From assembly GCF_005280585.1 (NCBI RefSeq), contig NZ_SZVO01000017.1:118668-182667 (forward strand): 64,000 bases of DNA, read 5' to 3'. This stretch comes from Dyadobacter frigoris (GTDB lineage: Bacteria; Bacteroidota; Bacteroidia; Cytophagales; Spirosomataceae). This document shows positions 9,014 through 19,017 of the stretch, piece after piece (within the stretch, counting starts at the first letter, position 1; the number at the start of each line of letters is the position of its first letter). The notes beneath the pieces are model-generated. The model was not told the origin of the DNA. It saw nothing but the letters and a program-made list of their open reading frames with translations, and searched no databases. The translations under genes were made by a program, and so were the position numbers.

Positions 9014-12000
9014 TTACTGGCCAAAGTTTTTGCTTTCATTGTCATCAGGATCAAGGGAAACGTCTACGTAATTTTTGTTGCCAATCCAGGCGTTATAGAT
9101 CAGGGGCGTGATCAATAATGTACTTATCGTTGAAAAGATCAAGCCGCCGATAACAGCTACACCCAAAGGTGCCGTTTGCTGGCCGCCTTCACCGATGCCA
9201 ATTGCCATCGGTATCATACCTGCTACCATGGCAATAGCGGTCATCAATATAGGACGAAGCCTGGTTTTTGCTGCCTGAATACCTATATTTTGTGAAGATA
9301 ATTTCTCCTTTCGAATGGCTTCTGCATTGGTTACAAGCAGGATTGCGTTGGCTACAGAAACCCCGATGGCCATGATACAACCCATAAAAGACTGAATATT
9401 TAAACTATGTCCCGCCACAAAAAGTAGCAGCAACGAGCCGGTTACCACGGCAGGAATAACCGATAACACGATGAGCGGTATTCTTAGTGATTGAAAATAA
9501 GCCGATAACATCAGGAAAATTACCGTCACTGCCAGCAGCAGGCCAATGGACAGTTCGCTTAAAGTTTGGGTCAATAAATCAGACTGTCCACGCATATAGA
9601 CTTTCATACCATGTGGCAGTTCACCAAGTTTGGTAATGGCCTGGTTCACCTGCTTTACAGCTGCGCCCAGATCCTGGTTGTAAATATTTGCTGTTACAGT
9701 GATAAACCGCTGTTGGTTCATCCGGTCGTACTCGCCCACTGAATTGGTTTTTTTCCAATCAGCAATATCACGTAGATACAGATTGTTTCCATTGGTACTA
9801 CTGATAGGAATTTGTTCGATCTGCTCAGGGCTGTTCATCATATACTGCGGATATTCTACCTGCACCTGAAAAGAATTACCACCTGCCTTGTCAAGCCAGT
9901 AAACAGGCTGGGTATTACGGCTCGATGAAACGGCAGCAGTGACCGACTTTCCGGCCTGTTCGATCGAAAGACCCATTTGCCCCATTCGGACCCGGTCATA
10001 ATTGATCTGAATGCTTGGATAATCCAGGGGGATGCCAATTTGTACGTCCCGTAAAAAACCAATTCTTTGCATTTCAGATTTTAGCCGTTCTGCGTAAATC
10101 CTCCCTTGGGTGAGATCCTTCCCCTGCACCAGTACTTCAACGGGCGTGTTAGATCCCTGGCTCATCACCTGGTCCACCAGATCGGCCGGTTCGAAAGAAA
10201 TTGCAGCATTGGGGATCTCTTTGACTACCTTATCCCTGATCTGTTCTTTCAACGTTTCAATGTTTATGCCTGAACCTTTCATCAGGTTCACTTTTAGCAG
10301 GGCTTCATGGGGCCCGCTCGTCCAAAGAAAAATCGAATTGATCGCGTACGTAGATGGTTGCAGACCTACGAAGCAGGAAGTGATGGCAATATTCTCTTTT
10401 CCCGCCAGGCCGCTAATCAGTCCAAGCATTTTTTTTGTGGCATCCTCTGTTCTTTCGATCCGTGTCCCTGTCGGCATCCTTAAACGTAGCTGAAACTGGC
10501 CGCCATCGATTTTGGGAAAGATATCTCTGCCTGATACATTGTACAAAAGAACCGCAGCGCCAACGAAAAGGATGATAAACAACGGAGCGATGAATTTTAT
10601 AACGCCAGAACGCATAACCGTTTTACCATATTTTTCACTAAACTGATCAAAGGAAGATTCTGATTTTGTTGTTATTTCATTCTTAAAAAGCCAGTTAGCT
10701 AAAATGGGGACCAATGTCTGCGACAACAGAAAGGATGCGATCATGGCAAATCCAACCGATAAGGACAAGGGGATAAACATCGCTTTGGGTACACCTGTCA
10801 TAAACAAAGCGGGTAAAAACACAGCGAGTACACTAAGCAGGATCAGTAGTTTAGGCGCAGCAATTTCCAGGCATGCATCCAGGATCGCCCTTGATGTGGA
10901 TTTGGACATTTGCTGATGCCGATGGATGTTTTCAATGGTTACGGTGGCTTCATCAACCAAAATTCCGACTGCCAGTGCCAGTCCACCCAGCGTCATCATA
11001 TTGATGGTCTGCCCAGCCAGATAAAGTCCCACGACGGCTGCCAGCAATGCCAGCGGAATGGTGAGTACGACAATGAGCGCGCTTCTGGCATCACGTAGAA
11101 ACAGCAGTACGACAAGTCCGGTTAGGATAGCCCCCAGACCACCTTCAAAAAGCAGACTTTTTAAGGAATTGATCACATACCCTGACTGGTCAAACTCGTA
11201 GGATACTTTGATGTCGTCGGGAACAGCAGCCTGCATTTGTGGAAGGTTTTCTTTAATATGCTGCACAACATCCCAGGTTGAAGCATCAGCCCGTTTGGTA
11301 ACCGGAATATAAATGGAACGCTTACCGTTGATGAGCGCATAACCGGATGTAATGTCTGCCCCATTCTCTACAATGGCCACATCCCGAACAAAAACAGATG
11401 TCCCGTTTACCTCTTTTACGGCGATCTGTTCCAATTCCTTAAAATTATCAACCACACTGTTGGAGGGCGTGATCAGTGTTTGATCACCAATACGCACATT
11501 ACCGGCGGGTAGGAGTACGTTGTTTTTGGCGATGGTTGCTACCAGTTCATCGGGTGAAATATTGTAGCTTCTTAGCCGCTCAGGGTTTGCTTTGATCAGG
11601 ATCGTACGCTGATTTCCTCCCAAAGGTGGTGGTGCCGAAACACCTGGCAAGGCACCAAACATGGGCCGCACTTTGAACAATGCCAGATCCTGAATTTCAT
11701 TCAGTGAACGGGTAGCACTGCTGAAAACCAGCTGGCCAACCGGAAGTGAGCCTGCATCGTAGCGCATTACAAAGGGCGGAAACGTCCCTGCGGGCATAAA
11801 GGAGCGCGCACGGTTAACATAGGAAATGGTTTCAGCCATGGCACCCGCCATATCGGTCCCTTCGTGAAATTGCAATTTAATGAGCGATACGCCCTGGACT
11901 GATTTGCTTTCAACGAATTTGATGCCGGTGATGTACAGGAAATGATACTCGTAATAGGAAGCAAGAAAACCTTCCATTTGTTGTGGCGATAATCCGCCAT

Positions 12001-12154
12001 AGGTCTGTGCCACATAAATAGTGGGCGTTCCCATTTTTGGAAATATGTCAATGGGCAGTTTTCTGATGGCCAGAATGGAGAAGAATAACATTCCCACAAT
12101 GGCAACCATGATAAGGACGGGTTTCCTTAATGCAAAACGTATGAGTTGAAGCAT
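9014..12154 (-). CDS. RND efflux permease, AcrB/HAE1-like, with altered proton-relay residues
   Basis: At 1046 residues it has full RND length, with a first TM segment near residues 10-30, two large periplasmic loops and two 6-TM blocks. The TM4 motif reads GILVDEATVTIEN, so the second Asp of the AcrB DD pair is Glu. The TM10 motif IGVSVANAILLVTN lacks the Lys that HAE1 pumps carry in the equivalent SKNAILIV block. It is therefore a divergent RND subgroup whose substrate cannot be read from sequence. It lies 6 bases after the TolC gene and 13 bases before the adaptor. The upstream two-component genes on the same strand probably control it. Confidence 0.92.
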   Translation of the reverse strand: MLQLIRFALRKPVLIMVAIVGMLFFSILAIRKLPIDIFPKMGTPTIYVAQTYGGLSPQQMEGFLASYYEYHFLYITGIKFVESKSVQGVSLIKLQFHEGTDMAGAMAETISYVNRARSFMPAGTFPPFVMRYDAGSLPVGQLVFSSATRSLNEIQDLALFKVRPMFGALPGVSAPPPLGGNQRTILIKANPERLRSYNISPDELVATIAKNNVLLPAGNVRIGDQTLITPSNSVVDNFKELEQIAVKEVNGTSVFVRDVAIVENGADITSGYALINGKRSIYIPVTKRADASTWDVVQHIKENLPQMQAAVPDDIKVSYEFDQSGYVINSLKSLLFEGGLGAILTGLVVLLFLRDARSALIVVLTIPLALLAAVVGLYLAGQTINMMTLGGLALAVGILVDEATVTIENIHRHQQMSKSTSRAILDACLEIAAPKLLILLSVLAVFLPALFMTGVPKAMFIPLSLSVGFAMIASFLLSQTLVPILANWLFKNEITTKSESSFDQFSEKYGKTVMRSGVIKFIAPLFIILFVGAAVLLYNVSGRDIFPKIDGGQFQLRLRMPTGTRIERTEDATKKMLGLISGLAGKENIAITSCFVGLQPSTYAINSIFLWTSGPHEALLKVNLMKGSGINIETLKEQIRDKVVKEIPNAAISFEPADLVDQVMSQGSNTPVEVLVQGKDLTQGRIYAERLKSEMQRIGFLRDVQIGIPLDYPSIQINYDRVRMGQMGLSIEQAGKSVTAAVSSSRNTQPVYWLDKAGGNSFQVQVEYPQYMMNSPEQIEQIPISSTNGNNLYLRDIADWKKTNSVGEYDRMNQQRFITVTANIYNQDLGAAVKQVNQAITKLGELPHGMKVYMRGQSDLLTQTLSELSIGLLLAVTVIFLMLSAYFQSLRIPLIVLSVIPAVVTGSLLLLFVAGHSLNIQSFMGCIMAIGVSVANAILLVTNAEAIRKEKLSSQNIGIQAAKTRLRPILMTAIAMVAGMIPMAIGIGEGGQQTAPLGVAVIGGLIFSTISTLLITPLIYNAWIGNKNYVDVSLDPDDNESKNFGQ

Positions 12155-12160
12155 AACTTT

Positions 12161-13534
12161 CTATTTCAGTTCATTTAAGAATATGTTGATATCGCCCTGT
12201 GAGACAGCCTTGTTCAGCAGTGCTTTCCAGATATACCAATAAGACTGCCTGGAATCGGTTTCTGCTTTTAAAAGATTATACTGGGCTTGAATAAGGTCAC
12301 TGAAATTCACCAGACCGGTATTATATCTGATTTGCATTGCTTTGAAAGCATACTGAGCAGATTGTAACTGTGTAGCTGTTTCGGTAGCGATCAGAAAGGC
12401 ATTGTTGTAAGTCACCTGGCTGATCTGGTTTTTCTTGTCTAGAATAAGCAGGTTCTCTTCCAGTTTTTGATGAATGGACTGCGTCATCAGGCCCTGCTGC
12501 TGGATTTGCAGGTTTCTATCCGAAAATTTTAACAAGGGATAAACGATTTGGAAGCCCAGACCGTAATTGAAACGGCTAAAGCCCAGGCCGTCAACGGAAT
12601 TCGCGGTACCATCATACTTAATTCCGGAACCACGGGCATAGGCAGTGCTCCATATGTTTATCTTAGGTAGATAGGAACGTTTGATTAACTTCTCTTTCGC
12701 CAGGCTGTAACCTTCCAGGCTTTTCGGATAGTTTATATAAGGGTGAATGCTAAAATCGGATGAGATTGTTGAACGCGTTTGTGGGAACTGTTCAAAGAAT
12801 AGACTATCCTTTGTATCAACATCTTCAACTGTTGCCAAAAACTGAGAAAGTAATATTTTTTGGGTGTCAAATTTCTCCCTGGCATTCAGCAGGTCAATCC
12901 TGCTTTTGGAAAGCTCCGATTGAAACAATGCCGTATCAACACCCGGTCTGAGTCCTTTACTAGTTAGTGTGCGTGACTGGATCAAAGCAAATTCAACCCT
13001 TTTAATATTTTTTTGGTTTACGGCAATCAGCTGCTTTGCCAATGCAGCATCCAGATAAGTATTGGTCACATTGGCCAGATGTCTAAACAATTCCATTTTC
13101 AAGTCTGCTTCCTTTTGAGTGACCCCGGCGGCTGCATAGGCGGTTTGCGCTTCGCGCTGACCAAACGTGATGGCCTGCCAATTCATCGAAAACCCGGCAG
13201 CGCTGCCAAAAACGGGCTGATACTTATTCTCGGCGGAAGGTGGGCCGCTGATTGGAAAGATACCCGATGGATTAAGCATTCCCGTAATATTGTTATAAGT
13301 TGCCAGATTTGCCTGGTAGCTTAGATCCAGTGAAGGGATAATCGTATTTCTGCTGAGCGCAACGTCCTTTTTTGCCGCTTCTGTTTCATAATGCTTGGAT
13401 TTAAGCAACGGATAATTCTTTTCAGCAAGCAGCAATGCTTCACGTAAGGTAACAATTGTATCTGCTTTTTGTCCATAGACTAAATAGGAAAATAACAACA
13501 AAATGAATGTGCTCGTTATTTTTAAGTATGGCAT
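12161..13534 (-). CDS. TolC-family outer-membrane efflux protein
   Basis: A 457-residue protein with signal peptide (ending near YLVYGQ) and two outer-membrane-efflux-protein repeats rich in long amphipathic helices, the typical TolC architecture and length. It is first of three efflux genes: the permease follows after 6 bases and the adaptor comes last. The histidine-kinase gene ends 72 bases upstream on the same strand, so regulator and pump genes may share a transcript. It forms the outer-membrane exit duct of the pump. Confidence 0.9.
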   Translation of the reverse strand: MPYLKITSTFILLLFSYLVYGQKADTIVTLREALLLAEKNYPLLKSKHYETEAAKKDVALSRNTIIPSLDLSYQANLATYNNITGMLNPSGIFPISGPPSAENKYQPVFGSAAGFSMNWQAITFGQREAQTAYAAAGVTQKEADLKMELFRHLANVTNTYLDAALAKQLIAVNQKNIKRVEFALIQSRTLTSKGLRPGVDTALFQSELSKSRIDLLNAREKFDTQKILLSQFLATVEDVDTKDSLFFEQFPQTRSTISSDFSIHPYINYPKSLEGYSLAKEKLIKRSYLPKINIWSTAYARGSGIKYDGTANSVDGLGFSRFNYGLGFQIVYPLLKFSDRNLQIQQQGLMTQSIHQKLEENLLILDKKNQISQVTYNNAFLIATETATQLQSAQYAFKAMQIRYNTGLVNFSDLIQAQYNLLKAETDSRQSYWYIWKALLNKAVSQGDINIFLNELK

Positions 13535-13606
13535 AAATGGTAAACTTTTTGTAAGACGAAGACGAAACTATTTATTGATTTTGGAGAAACTTTGTAGGCT
13601 TGGGTA

Positions 13607-14872
13607 TTAATTGAAAAATACTGTGATGCGGTGTTCAGCTTTTTCATATTTATATTGAATTCTGAGCTGGTGTAACTGGGTAATTTGTTTGACCAATGCC
13701 AGCCCGAGTCCGGTGGTTTTAGATGCATCGTCACCTTTTTTGAATCTTTCAAAAAGTTGCTCAGGATCGCCTTTAACCTCATTTCCTGTGTTGGCAATCA
13801 CCAGTTTTTGGGTATCCAACTCCACATGGATACTGCCGTTGGCAATATTATGGACCACCGCGTTAGCCACCAGGTTACTGAGCAGGATTTCAACCAGAGA
13901 AAGATTGGCAACGGTGGTGATCTGTGGCTGAATAGATTTTGTCAATGCCGGGAAATTCTCATAATGTTGCTGGTAATTTTCAAGTATTTTTTCCAGCACC
14001 AGTGAAATATTGACCTGTTCCACTTGTGGGAACTGATTGTTATCAATCTTGGCCAGTAACAGCAGGTTTTTATTTAACTGGCTCAATCTCTCATTCGCAG
14101 CTGTAATGTCGGCCAGTAAAGCTGCCGTTCTTTCGGTTAAAGCCGGATCATTGATAAGAAACTCAATTTTTGATCGGATAATGGCCACAGGTGTCTGCAT
14201 CTCATGGGATGCATTTTCAACAAATTGTTTTTGATTCGTATACACTGTGTTCACTTTTTCGACCAGCTCATTCAGCTCATGGTTCAGTTGATTGAATTCG
14301 GTAATTCCGGTCCGGGAGTCCAGATGCATCGAAGGATTACGTACTACATCATACGCAGCTGCTTTTTCTAGTGTAAGAAAAAATGGCTTCCAAAGCCTTT
14401 GTGAGCTCCTTCGGTTGACAAGTACGATGGCCAGAAGTAGAAATAAAAGGATAACGATCTCCGCAAGGAAGACCTTAATAATTAAGTGTGAAACTTCTTT
14501 GGAAGAAACATAGGTGGTTAGCCCATAGGGTTTCCCCTTCCAATTCATTTGTCTTGTCAGTATTGCAAATTCAACGAATTGTTTTTTTTCGTGATCAAAT
14601 AAACTGGTATCGCGCGGCTGATTAGGCAGATCGTTTCTAATACGCTTATCTGCATCGATATCATACTCGCCTGCAATATGCAGAACCATAGATTCAGGGT
14701 GTAGCGTGAAAGCTTTCCATATGTTGGCTTGTTTGAGGTCCAGCTGCTTTTCCTGCATATGGTGCGCATGGAAAACAAGCATAACGTAAAATAATATTGA
14801 GCCAACAAGCAGCACAAGAGGCAGCCATATCAAAAGATACCGGGTATTTTTTTGTTCCAGCGTTTTGGTCAT
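13607..14872 (-). CDS. Sensor histidine kinase
   Basis: Started at MTKTLEQ, where the ATG overlaps the response-regulator stop (ATGA), giving 421 residues. TM segments lie at about 13-34 and 133-153 with a roughly 100-residue periplasmic sensor domain between them. The phosphoacceptor motif is NASHEMQTPVA (H223), the N-box is LLSNLVANAVVHN and the G-box is TTGLGLALVK, which marks a HisKA/HATPase_c kinase. It pairs with the OmpR-type regulator encoded immediately upstream and probably senses an envelope stress or toxic compound handled by the downstream RND pump. The signal itself is not identifiable. Confidence 0.9.
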   Translation of the reverse strand: MTKTLEQKNTRYLLIWLPLVLLVGSILFYVMLVFHAHHMQEKQLDLKQANIWKAFTLHPESMVLHIAGEYDIDADKRIRNDLPNQPRDTSLFDHEKKQFVEFAILTRQMNWKGKPYGLTTYVSSKEVSHLIIKVFLAEIVILLFLLLAIVLVNRRSSQRLWKPFFLTLEKAAAYDVVRNPSMHLDSRTGITEFNQLNHELNELVEKVNTVYTNQKQFVENASHEMQTPVAIIRSKIEFLINDPALTERTAALLADITAANERLSQLNKNLLLLAKIDNNQFPQVEQVNISLVLEKILENYQQHYENFPALTKSIQPQITTVANLSLVEILLSNLVANAVVHNIANGSIHVELDTQKLVIANTGNEVKGDPEQLFERFKKGDDASKTTGLGLALVKQITQLHQLRIQYKYEKAEHRITVFFN

Positions 14873-15543
14873 ATCGAAAGCTTGTAACCTAGTCCGTACA
14901 CCGTTTGAATCAAATCGCCACATCCTTTTTCTTTCATTTTTTTCTTCAGGTTTTTTATATGTGAATACACAAAATCAAAGGAGGCGAGATTGTCGGTTTC
15001 TTCTCCGTATATATGTTCAGCAATGGCTTGTCGGCTGACTACGCGATTTTTATTGGTGAGCATAAAAAGCAGCAGGTCATATTCATTTTTGGTAAGAACC
15101 ACTTGCTTTCCAGCCCATTCAACAGTTTTTAAAAGTAAATCCACTTTCATATGGTTGATTTCAAGTGTATCCGAACCGGACGCATATTTGCGCCTGATCA
15201 GTGATTTGACCCTGGCAAACAGTTCGGACAAATGAAAAGGTTTTGTGAGATAGTCATCAGCGCCCAGATCCAGGCCAGCAATTTTATCATCCAGTGAGCT
15301 TCGGGCAGAGATGATAATCACCCCTTCGCTTTTCTTATTTTTTCTCAAATATTTTAGGAGATCCAGCCCGCTACCGCCAGGAAGGTTAATGTCCAGAATA
15401 ATACAATCGTATTGAAAGTCTTCCATCTTCTCAATTCCCTGCTGAAAAGAACCGGCTCCTTCACACAAAAAGTCTTCCAGCGTAAAGTATTCAACGATAC
15501 TTTGCAGCAAGCTTTCTTCATCCTCAATAACCAGTAATTTCAT
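14869..15543 (-). CDS. OmpR-family response regulator
   Basis: A 224-residue regulator starting at MKLLVIEDEE; the frame extends ten codons further upstream but the receiver fold begins here. The receiver domain has the acidic pair EDEE, the phospho-acceptor Asp in CIILDINLPGG and the Lys of YLTKPF. The C-terminal winged helix (Trans_reg_C) includes VSRQAIAEHIYG and ends with VYGLGYKL. It overlaps the kinase start by four bases. It heads the block with the kinase, TolC, RND and adaptor genes, so control of the pump operon is likely. Confidence 0.92.
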   Translation of the reverse strand: MKLLVIEDEESLLQSIVEYFTLEDFLCEGAGSFQQGIEKMEDFQYDCIILDINLPGGSGLDLLKYLRKNKKSEGVIIISARSSLDDKIAGLDLGADDYLTKPFHLSELFARVKSLIRRKYASGSDTLEINHMKVDLLLKTVEWAGKQVVLTKNEYDLLLFMLTNKNRVVSRQAIAEHIYGEETDNLASFDFVYSHIKNLKKKMKEKGCGDLIQTVYGLGYKLSI

Positions 15544-16177
15544 CTCAAGAATTTTTGCTAAGGTACTGGACAATTTTGGAGAAATTTTGACGATATGAAG
15601 TTCTTGGTAATGTATGTCACTTACTTTTCAAAGTATTTATTTATTATTCTTCCTCTAATTTTGGATATATATCGTATCTATGATAACAACAGAATTTAGA
15701 GTTTTTCCTATAACCCGTAGTATTTTCGTATAATCCAAGCCAGGATTCACCTTCAATTCTATTTTTGAGTTGTAGCACAATCCAATGATTTTAAAGTACA
15801 GTTTAGTGCTACACAGAATCTAATTACAGAAAATTATAAAAATATATTTGTAGCTGTAATTGAGAATAATATCTGAACGCGTATTTTCCAGAAAAGTGGA
15901 CTTAGCAAAACTCTAAACAAACCAATTTAATGGCATGTCAGAACATTTTTTGTATTTAACATTATAATTAGGGCAAGAGCTTAACCGGAATCTAACAAAT
16001 AAATGCTTTTGAGCGCTTTAAAAGCACTTTTTATAAAGGATAAAAACAAAAAATGCCCCTCGCTCATTGGATTGGACACCTGTATTAAGAATAGGATTAG
16101 AGCACTTAAAATAAAACCTTACAACAAAGGTTCATGAGTTTTATTTGACGACTTTTGTACTGACAAATTGAGGGAAA
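15544..16177 (+). other. 634-bp AT-rich intergenic region between divergent genes
   Basis: This region separates the response-regulator gene (leftward) from the Rossmann-fold gene (rightward) and should hold both promoters, but no clear TAnnTTTG motif was found. A small hairpin with arms TGCTTTT and AAAAGCA followed by a T-run lies at about 16003-16030 and could be a terminator or chance. No convincing coding frame was seen on either strand. Confidence 0.5.
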
Positions 16178-16843
16178 ATGAACGACAAAAGCTTAAAAAT
16201 AATCCTGACGGGAGCAACTGGTTTTGTAGGAGAGGGTGTACTTCTTGAAACTTTAAACCATGCCAATGTTGAAGAAGTGTTGATGGTAAACCGAAGGCAT
16301 TTTGACCTGCAACATCCCAAATTGAGGGAATTGATAGTGCCTGATTTTATGAATCCGGATGCGGTTGCAAAACATTTGTCGGGCTACGATGCCTGTTTTT
16401 TTTGCGCAGGAATTAGTTCTGCCGGCATGAATGAGCTCAAATATTCACATATCACATACGAGACGACTATGCAGTTTGCAAAGGTGCTGCTGGCATACAA
16501 TCCGGATCTGGTTTTCAATTTTGTTTCCGGAAGCCATGCCGACAGTTCGGAAAAAGGAAAGGTAATGTGGGCGAGAGTGAAGGGGAAGACTGAGAATGGG
16601 TTAATGAAATTGCCGTTCAGAAAGGAATTCAATTACCGCCCGGGAGCCATGTTACCCTCGGAAGGTCAAAAGAATGTCAAACCTTTTTACGGTTTTATTG
16701 TCAGGACGATTGCTTTCTTATCACCAAAACGTGCGGTTACATTTAAAGAAATAGCATATTCTATGGTCAATGCTGTCGTAATTGGTTATTCTAAGCAGGT
16801 GTTGGAAATAGCGGATATAAAAGAATTGGCTAATATAAATTGA
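16178..16843 (+). CDS. NAD(P)H-binding Rossmann-fold protein (NmrA/SDR-like)
   Basis: A 221-residue protein with an N-terminal nucleotide-binding motif GATGFVGEGVL, a typical atypical/extended SDR signature. The rest follows the short NAD-dependent epimerase/dehydratase-like fold (YDACFFCAGISS, FVSGSHADSS). A clear YxxxK catalytic pair is not evident, so it may be a sensor or a reductase of unknown substrate. It stands alone after a 634-bp gap and converges on the M28 peptidase gene. Function beyond the fold is not assignable. Confidence 0.8.
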   Translation: MNDKSLKIILTGATGFVGEGVLLETLNHANVEEVLMVNRRHFDLQHPKLRELIVPDFMNPDAVAKHLSGYDACFFCAGISSAGMNELKYSHITYETTMQFAKVLLAYNPDLVFNFVSGSHADSSEKGKVMWARVKGKTENGLMKLPFRKEFNYRPGAMLPSEGQKNVKPFYGFIVRTIAFLSPKRAVTFKEIAYSMVNAVVIGYSKQVLEIADIKELANIN

Positions 16844-16939
16844 GCCAAACTGCTATTAGAAAACGGGCCAGATGACATGCTGCTAAAAGTGGATAAAGAA
16901 CCCATGTTTCATTTTGTTAAGCTTGATTCGATGGATCTT

Positions 16940-18580
16940 TTACTCAACTACCGTTCCAAAAAAATCACCGGCATTCCATTTTGGTCTATTGGTTGTTTGC
17001 GCAATGGAGTAGCTGATCAGAAAATTGAGCTGCACATATTTTTTTGCGGCATTAAAATCAAAGCTGTTGGTGATTTCATCTGATGGCTTATGATAATTGG
17101 CGTCTCTCCATTGCTTCGTAAATTTTACAAGATCGAAAGACGGATCCATGGTTTTTGTGCCATACTTGATATGCAGTGCAGGTATACCTTCCAATACAAA
17201 GCTGTACTGGTCACTACGGACAAACCTGGCTTCTTCGGGCATAGGGTCTTTTTGTTTTTCAATACCCAGCTGAGCACATGCAAAATCTACACTTTTGTCC
17301 AGACCGGAATGCTCCGCACCTAATGGAGCAACCGATAAAAGCGGAGCAATGAGTGTAGGCATATCGGTATTTATGTCAGCAACGATTTGTGATTTCGGTA
17401 CCGTAGGATATGCTGCAAAATACGCAGATCCCAGCAGTCCCATTTCCTCGGCGGTTGTCATTACAATCAAAATCGAGCGGCGGGGTTTCACACCCGTCTT
17501 TTTATAGGTTCTGGCAATTTCCAGCAGACAAGCCACACCGGATGCATTGTCGTGTGCCCCGTTATAAATGGAATCGCCCTTTATTGGCTGCGCAATACCT
17601 AAGTGGTCCAGATGTGCGGTGTGGATCACGTATTCGTTCTTTAGCTTTTTATCTGTTCCTTCAATTTTCGCAATGACATTATAGCTTTCCATATCTTTAT
17701 ACGCACTTGAATACTGTACAAGGATAGATAAGGGAAATTCAAAAGAGGATGATTTACCTTGCTCCAAAATTGCTAAAACCTGTTTAAGATTTTTTTTCGA
17801 ATTCATAAAGATTCGTGCTAGTTCACTGTAAGGTACACGCGCGCTGAGTTGAAGTTTTCCTATCGAATTACGGCCTATTGCCGAAGTTCTGGCGGTATCC
17901 ATTGCGAGCGTCACGCCGCTTCCCAAAGTGCTGGCCGGGCCGGGAGTATCTGTGCTCATGATGATACCAATTGCGCCTTTGGCTGCTGCGATGCGCATTT
18001 TGGCAGCAGGATTGCCGAAATGCGCCTGGATACTTGAAGGTAACTGCAGACTTTTAGGAGCACCAGACAAGACAACTACAATTTTTCCTTTTACATCTAT
18101 TCCGTCATAATCCGAATATTTGCCCGGAACATCGATTCCATAGCCTGCAAATACCAGCGGGGCTTCTGCCAGCACTTTATTTTGCAGTGCATTTGGAAAT
18201 AATGTAATTTCTTTGCCAATGACAAGTGTATCCTGATTGCCATTTTTGTCTTTGAGTATCGCTGATGATAGGCTGGTATTAACGGTCGCTTTGCGAAGAA
18301 TCAGTTTTTGCAAAAAAGTCCCGTTGTCTCCTGATGGTATCAATCCTGTTTGTTTAAACTGCTCTACCACATAATCAACAGCCATTTGATAACCCTCTTT
18401 TCCGGGAAGTCTTCCTTTCAATTTATCATCTGACAGATATGTAATGTCTCTTTTTATTCTTGCCGTGTCCACTTTGCTTAAAGCGTATTTTGTGTTTTTA
18501 TCCAGTTTGAGATCCTGAGACAAAGCCGGGATGAACGAAATGAAAAAAGCGGAAATCGAGAGAAAACAGGGGATTCGCAT
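16940..18580 (-). CDS. M28-family metallopeptidase with PA domain, secreted
   Basis: A 546-residue protein with a signal peptide ending near IPALSQ. A protease-associated (PA) insert covers roughly residues 135-230 (APLVFAGYGIDVPGK). The di-zinc site follows: the H-x-D of HTAHLDHLG, the Asp of NGAHDNASG, the Glu pair in TTAEEMGLLG, the Asp of VADINTDMP and a final His in PALHIKYGT. It is an aminopeptidase/carboxypeptidase-type exopeptidase acting in the periplasm or outside the cell. The gene is monocistronic and convergent with the Rossmann-fold gene. Confidence 0.9.
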   Translation of the reverse strand: MRIPCFLSISAFFISFIPALSQDLKLDKNTKYALSKVDTARIKRDITYLSDDKLKGRLPGKEGYQMAVDYVVEQFKQTGLIPSGDNGTFLQKLILRKATVNTSLSSAILKDKNGNQDTLVIGKEITLFPNALQNKVLAEAPLVFAGYGIDVPGKYSDYDGIDVKGKIVVVLSGAPKSLQLPSSIQAHFGNPAAKMRIAAAKGAIGIIMSTDTPGPASTLGSGVTLAMDTARTSAIGRNSIGKLQLSARVPYSELARIFMNSKKNLKQVLAILEQGKSSSFEFPLSILVQYSSAYKDMESYNVIAKIEGTDKKLKNEYVIHTAHLDHLGIAQPIKGDSIYNGAHDNASGVACLLEIARTYKKTGVKPRRSILIVMTTAEEMGLLGSAYFAAYPTVPKSQIVADINTDMPTLIAPLLSVAPLGAEHSGLDKSVDFACAQLGIEKQKDPMPEEARFVRSDQYSFVLEGIPALHIKYGTKTMDPSFDLVKFTKQWRDANYHKPSDEITNSFDFNAAKKYVQLNFLISYSIAQTTNRPKWNAGDFFGTVVE

Positions 18581-18787
18581 AGATTGTAGTCTGAGCTCAG
18601 TTTAAGAGTTTTAGTTCAGGTATTGTTGATAGTGCAAACCAAAAACCGAATGCTGTTAAAATTGGTAGTCGGCTTTTCATGCATTTGGTAATTATCTCAA
18701 TATAGCGAATTTATAAATAAAGGAAATTTTTGGTAATGAGATCCTGCCAAAAGTAATTACACGTCCGGGGTTAGTGGTTGTTCATAA

Positions 18788-18877
18788 TCATTTAATTTTA
18801 AACAGGTCTACGGCGTTATCATGCAGAATTCGCCTGGCTATATTAACCGACTCAGCTTCTGTTGTTCCTAACCGCTT
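18788..18877 (-). pseudogene. 3' relic of an amidohydrolase-like gene
   Basis: On the minus strand this short frame reads KRLGTTEAESVNIARRILHD and then NAVDLFKIK and a stop. It resembles the extreme C-terminus of amidohydrolase (TIM-barrel) proteins, where a helix with an (H/N)-x-N-A-x-x-L-F/Y motif ends the chain. The frame is closed by a TGA just upstream, and a different frame there also reads protein-like (CFSFEAANWSND), consistent with a decayed gene. The rest of the 437-bp gap between the peptidase and hydrolase genes shows nothing recognisable. The family assignment is tentative. Confidence 0.4.
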
Positions 18878-19017
18878 GAATCATTGGACCAGTTTGCAGC
18901 CTCAAACGAGAAACAGAAATGGTATCAGAAATGATTAAGAATGTACGCCTGACCAGCTATACTGACTTTCAACCAGGCATTTCTGAGATCTCAAAGTTAA
19001 CTTATTCCCAAATTGTT

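Noticed and set aside
16877..17083. A 68-codon plus-strand frame following the Rossmann-fold gene.
   Set aside because: It overlaps the 3' end of the M28 peptidase gene on the opposite strand and has no recognisable motif.
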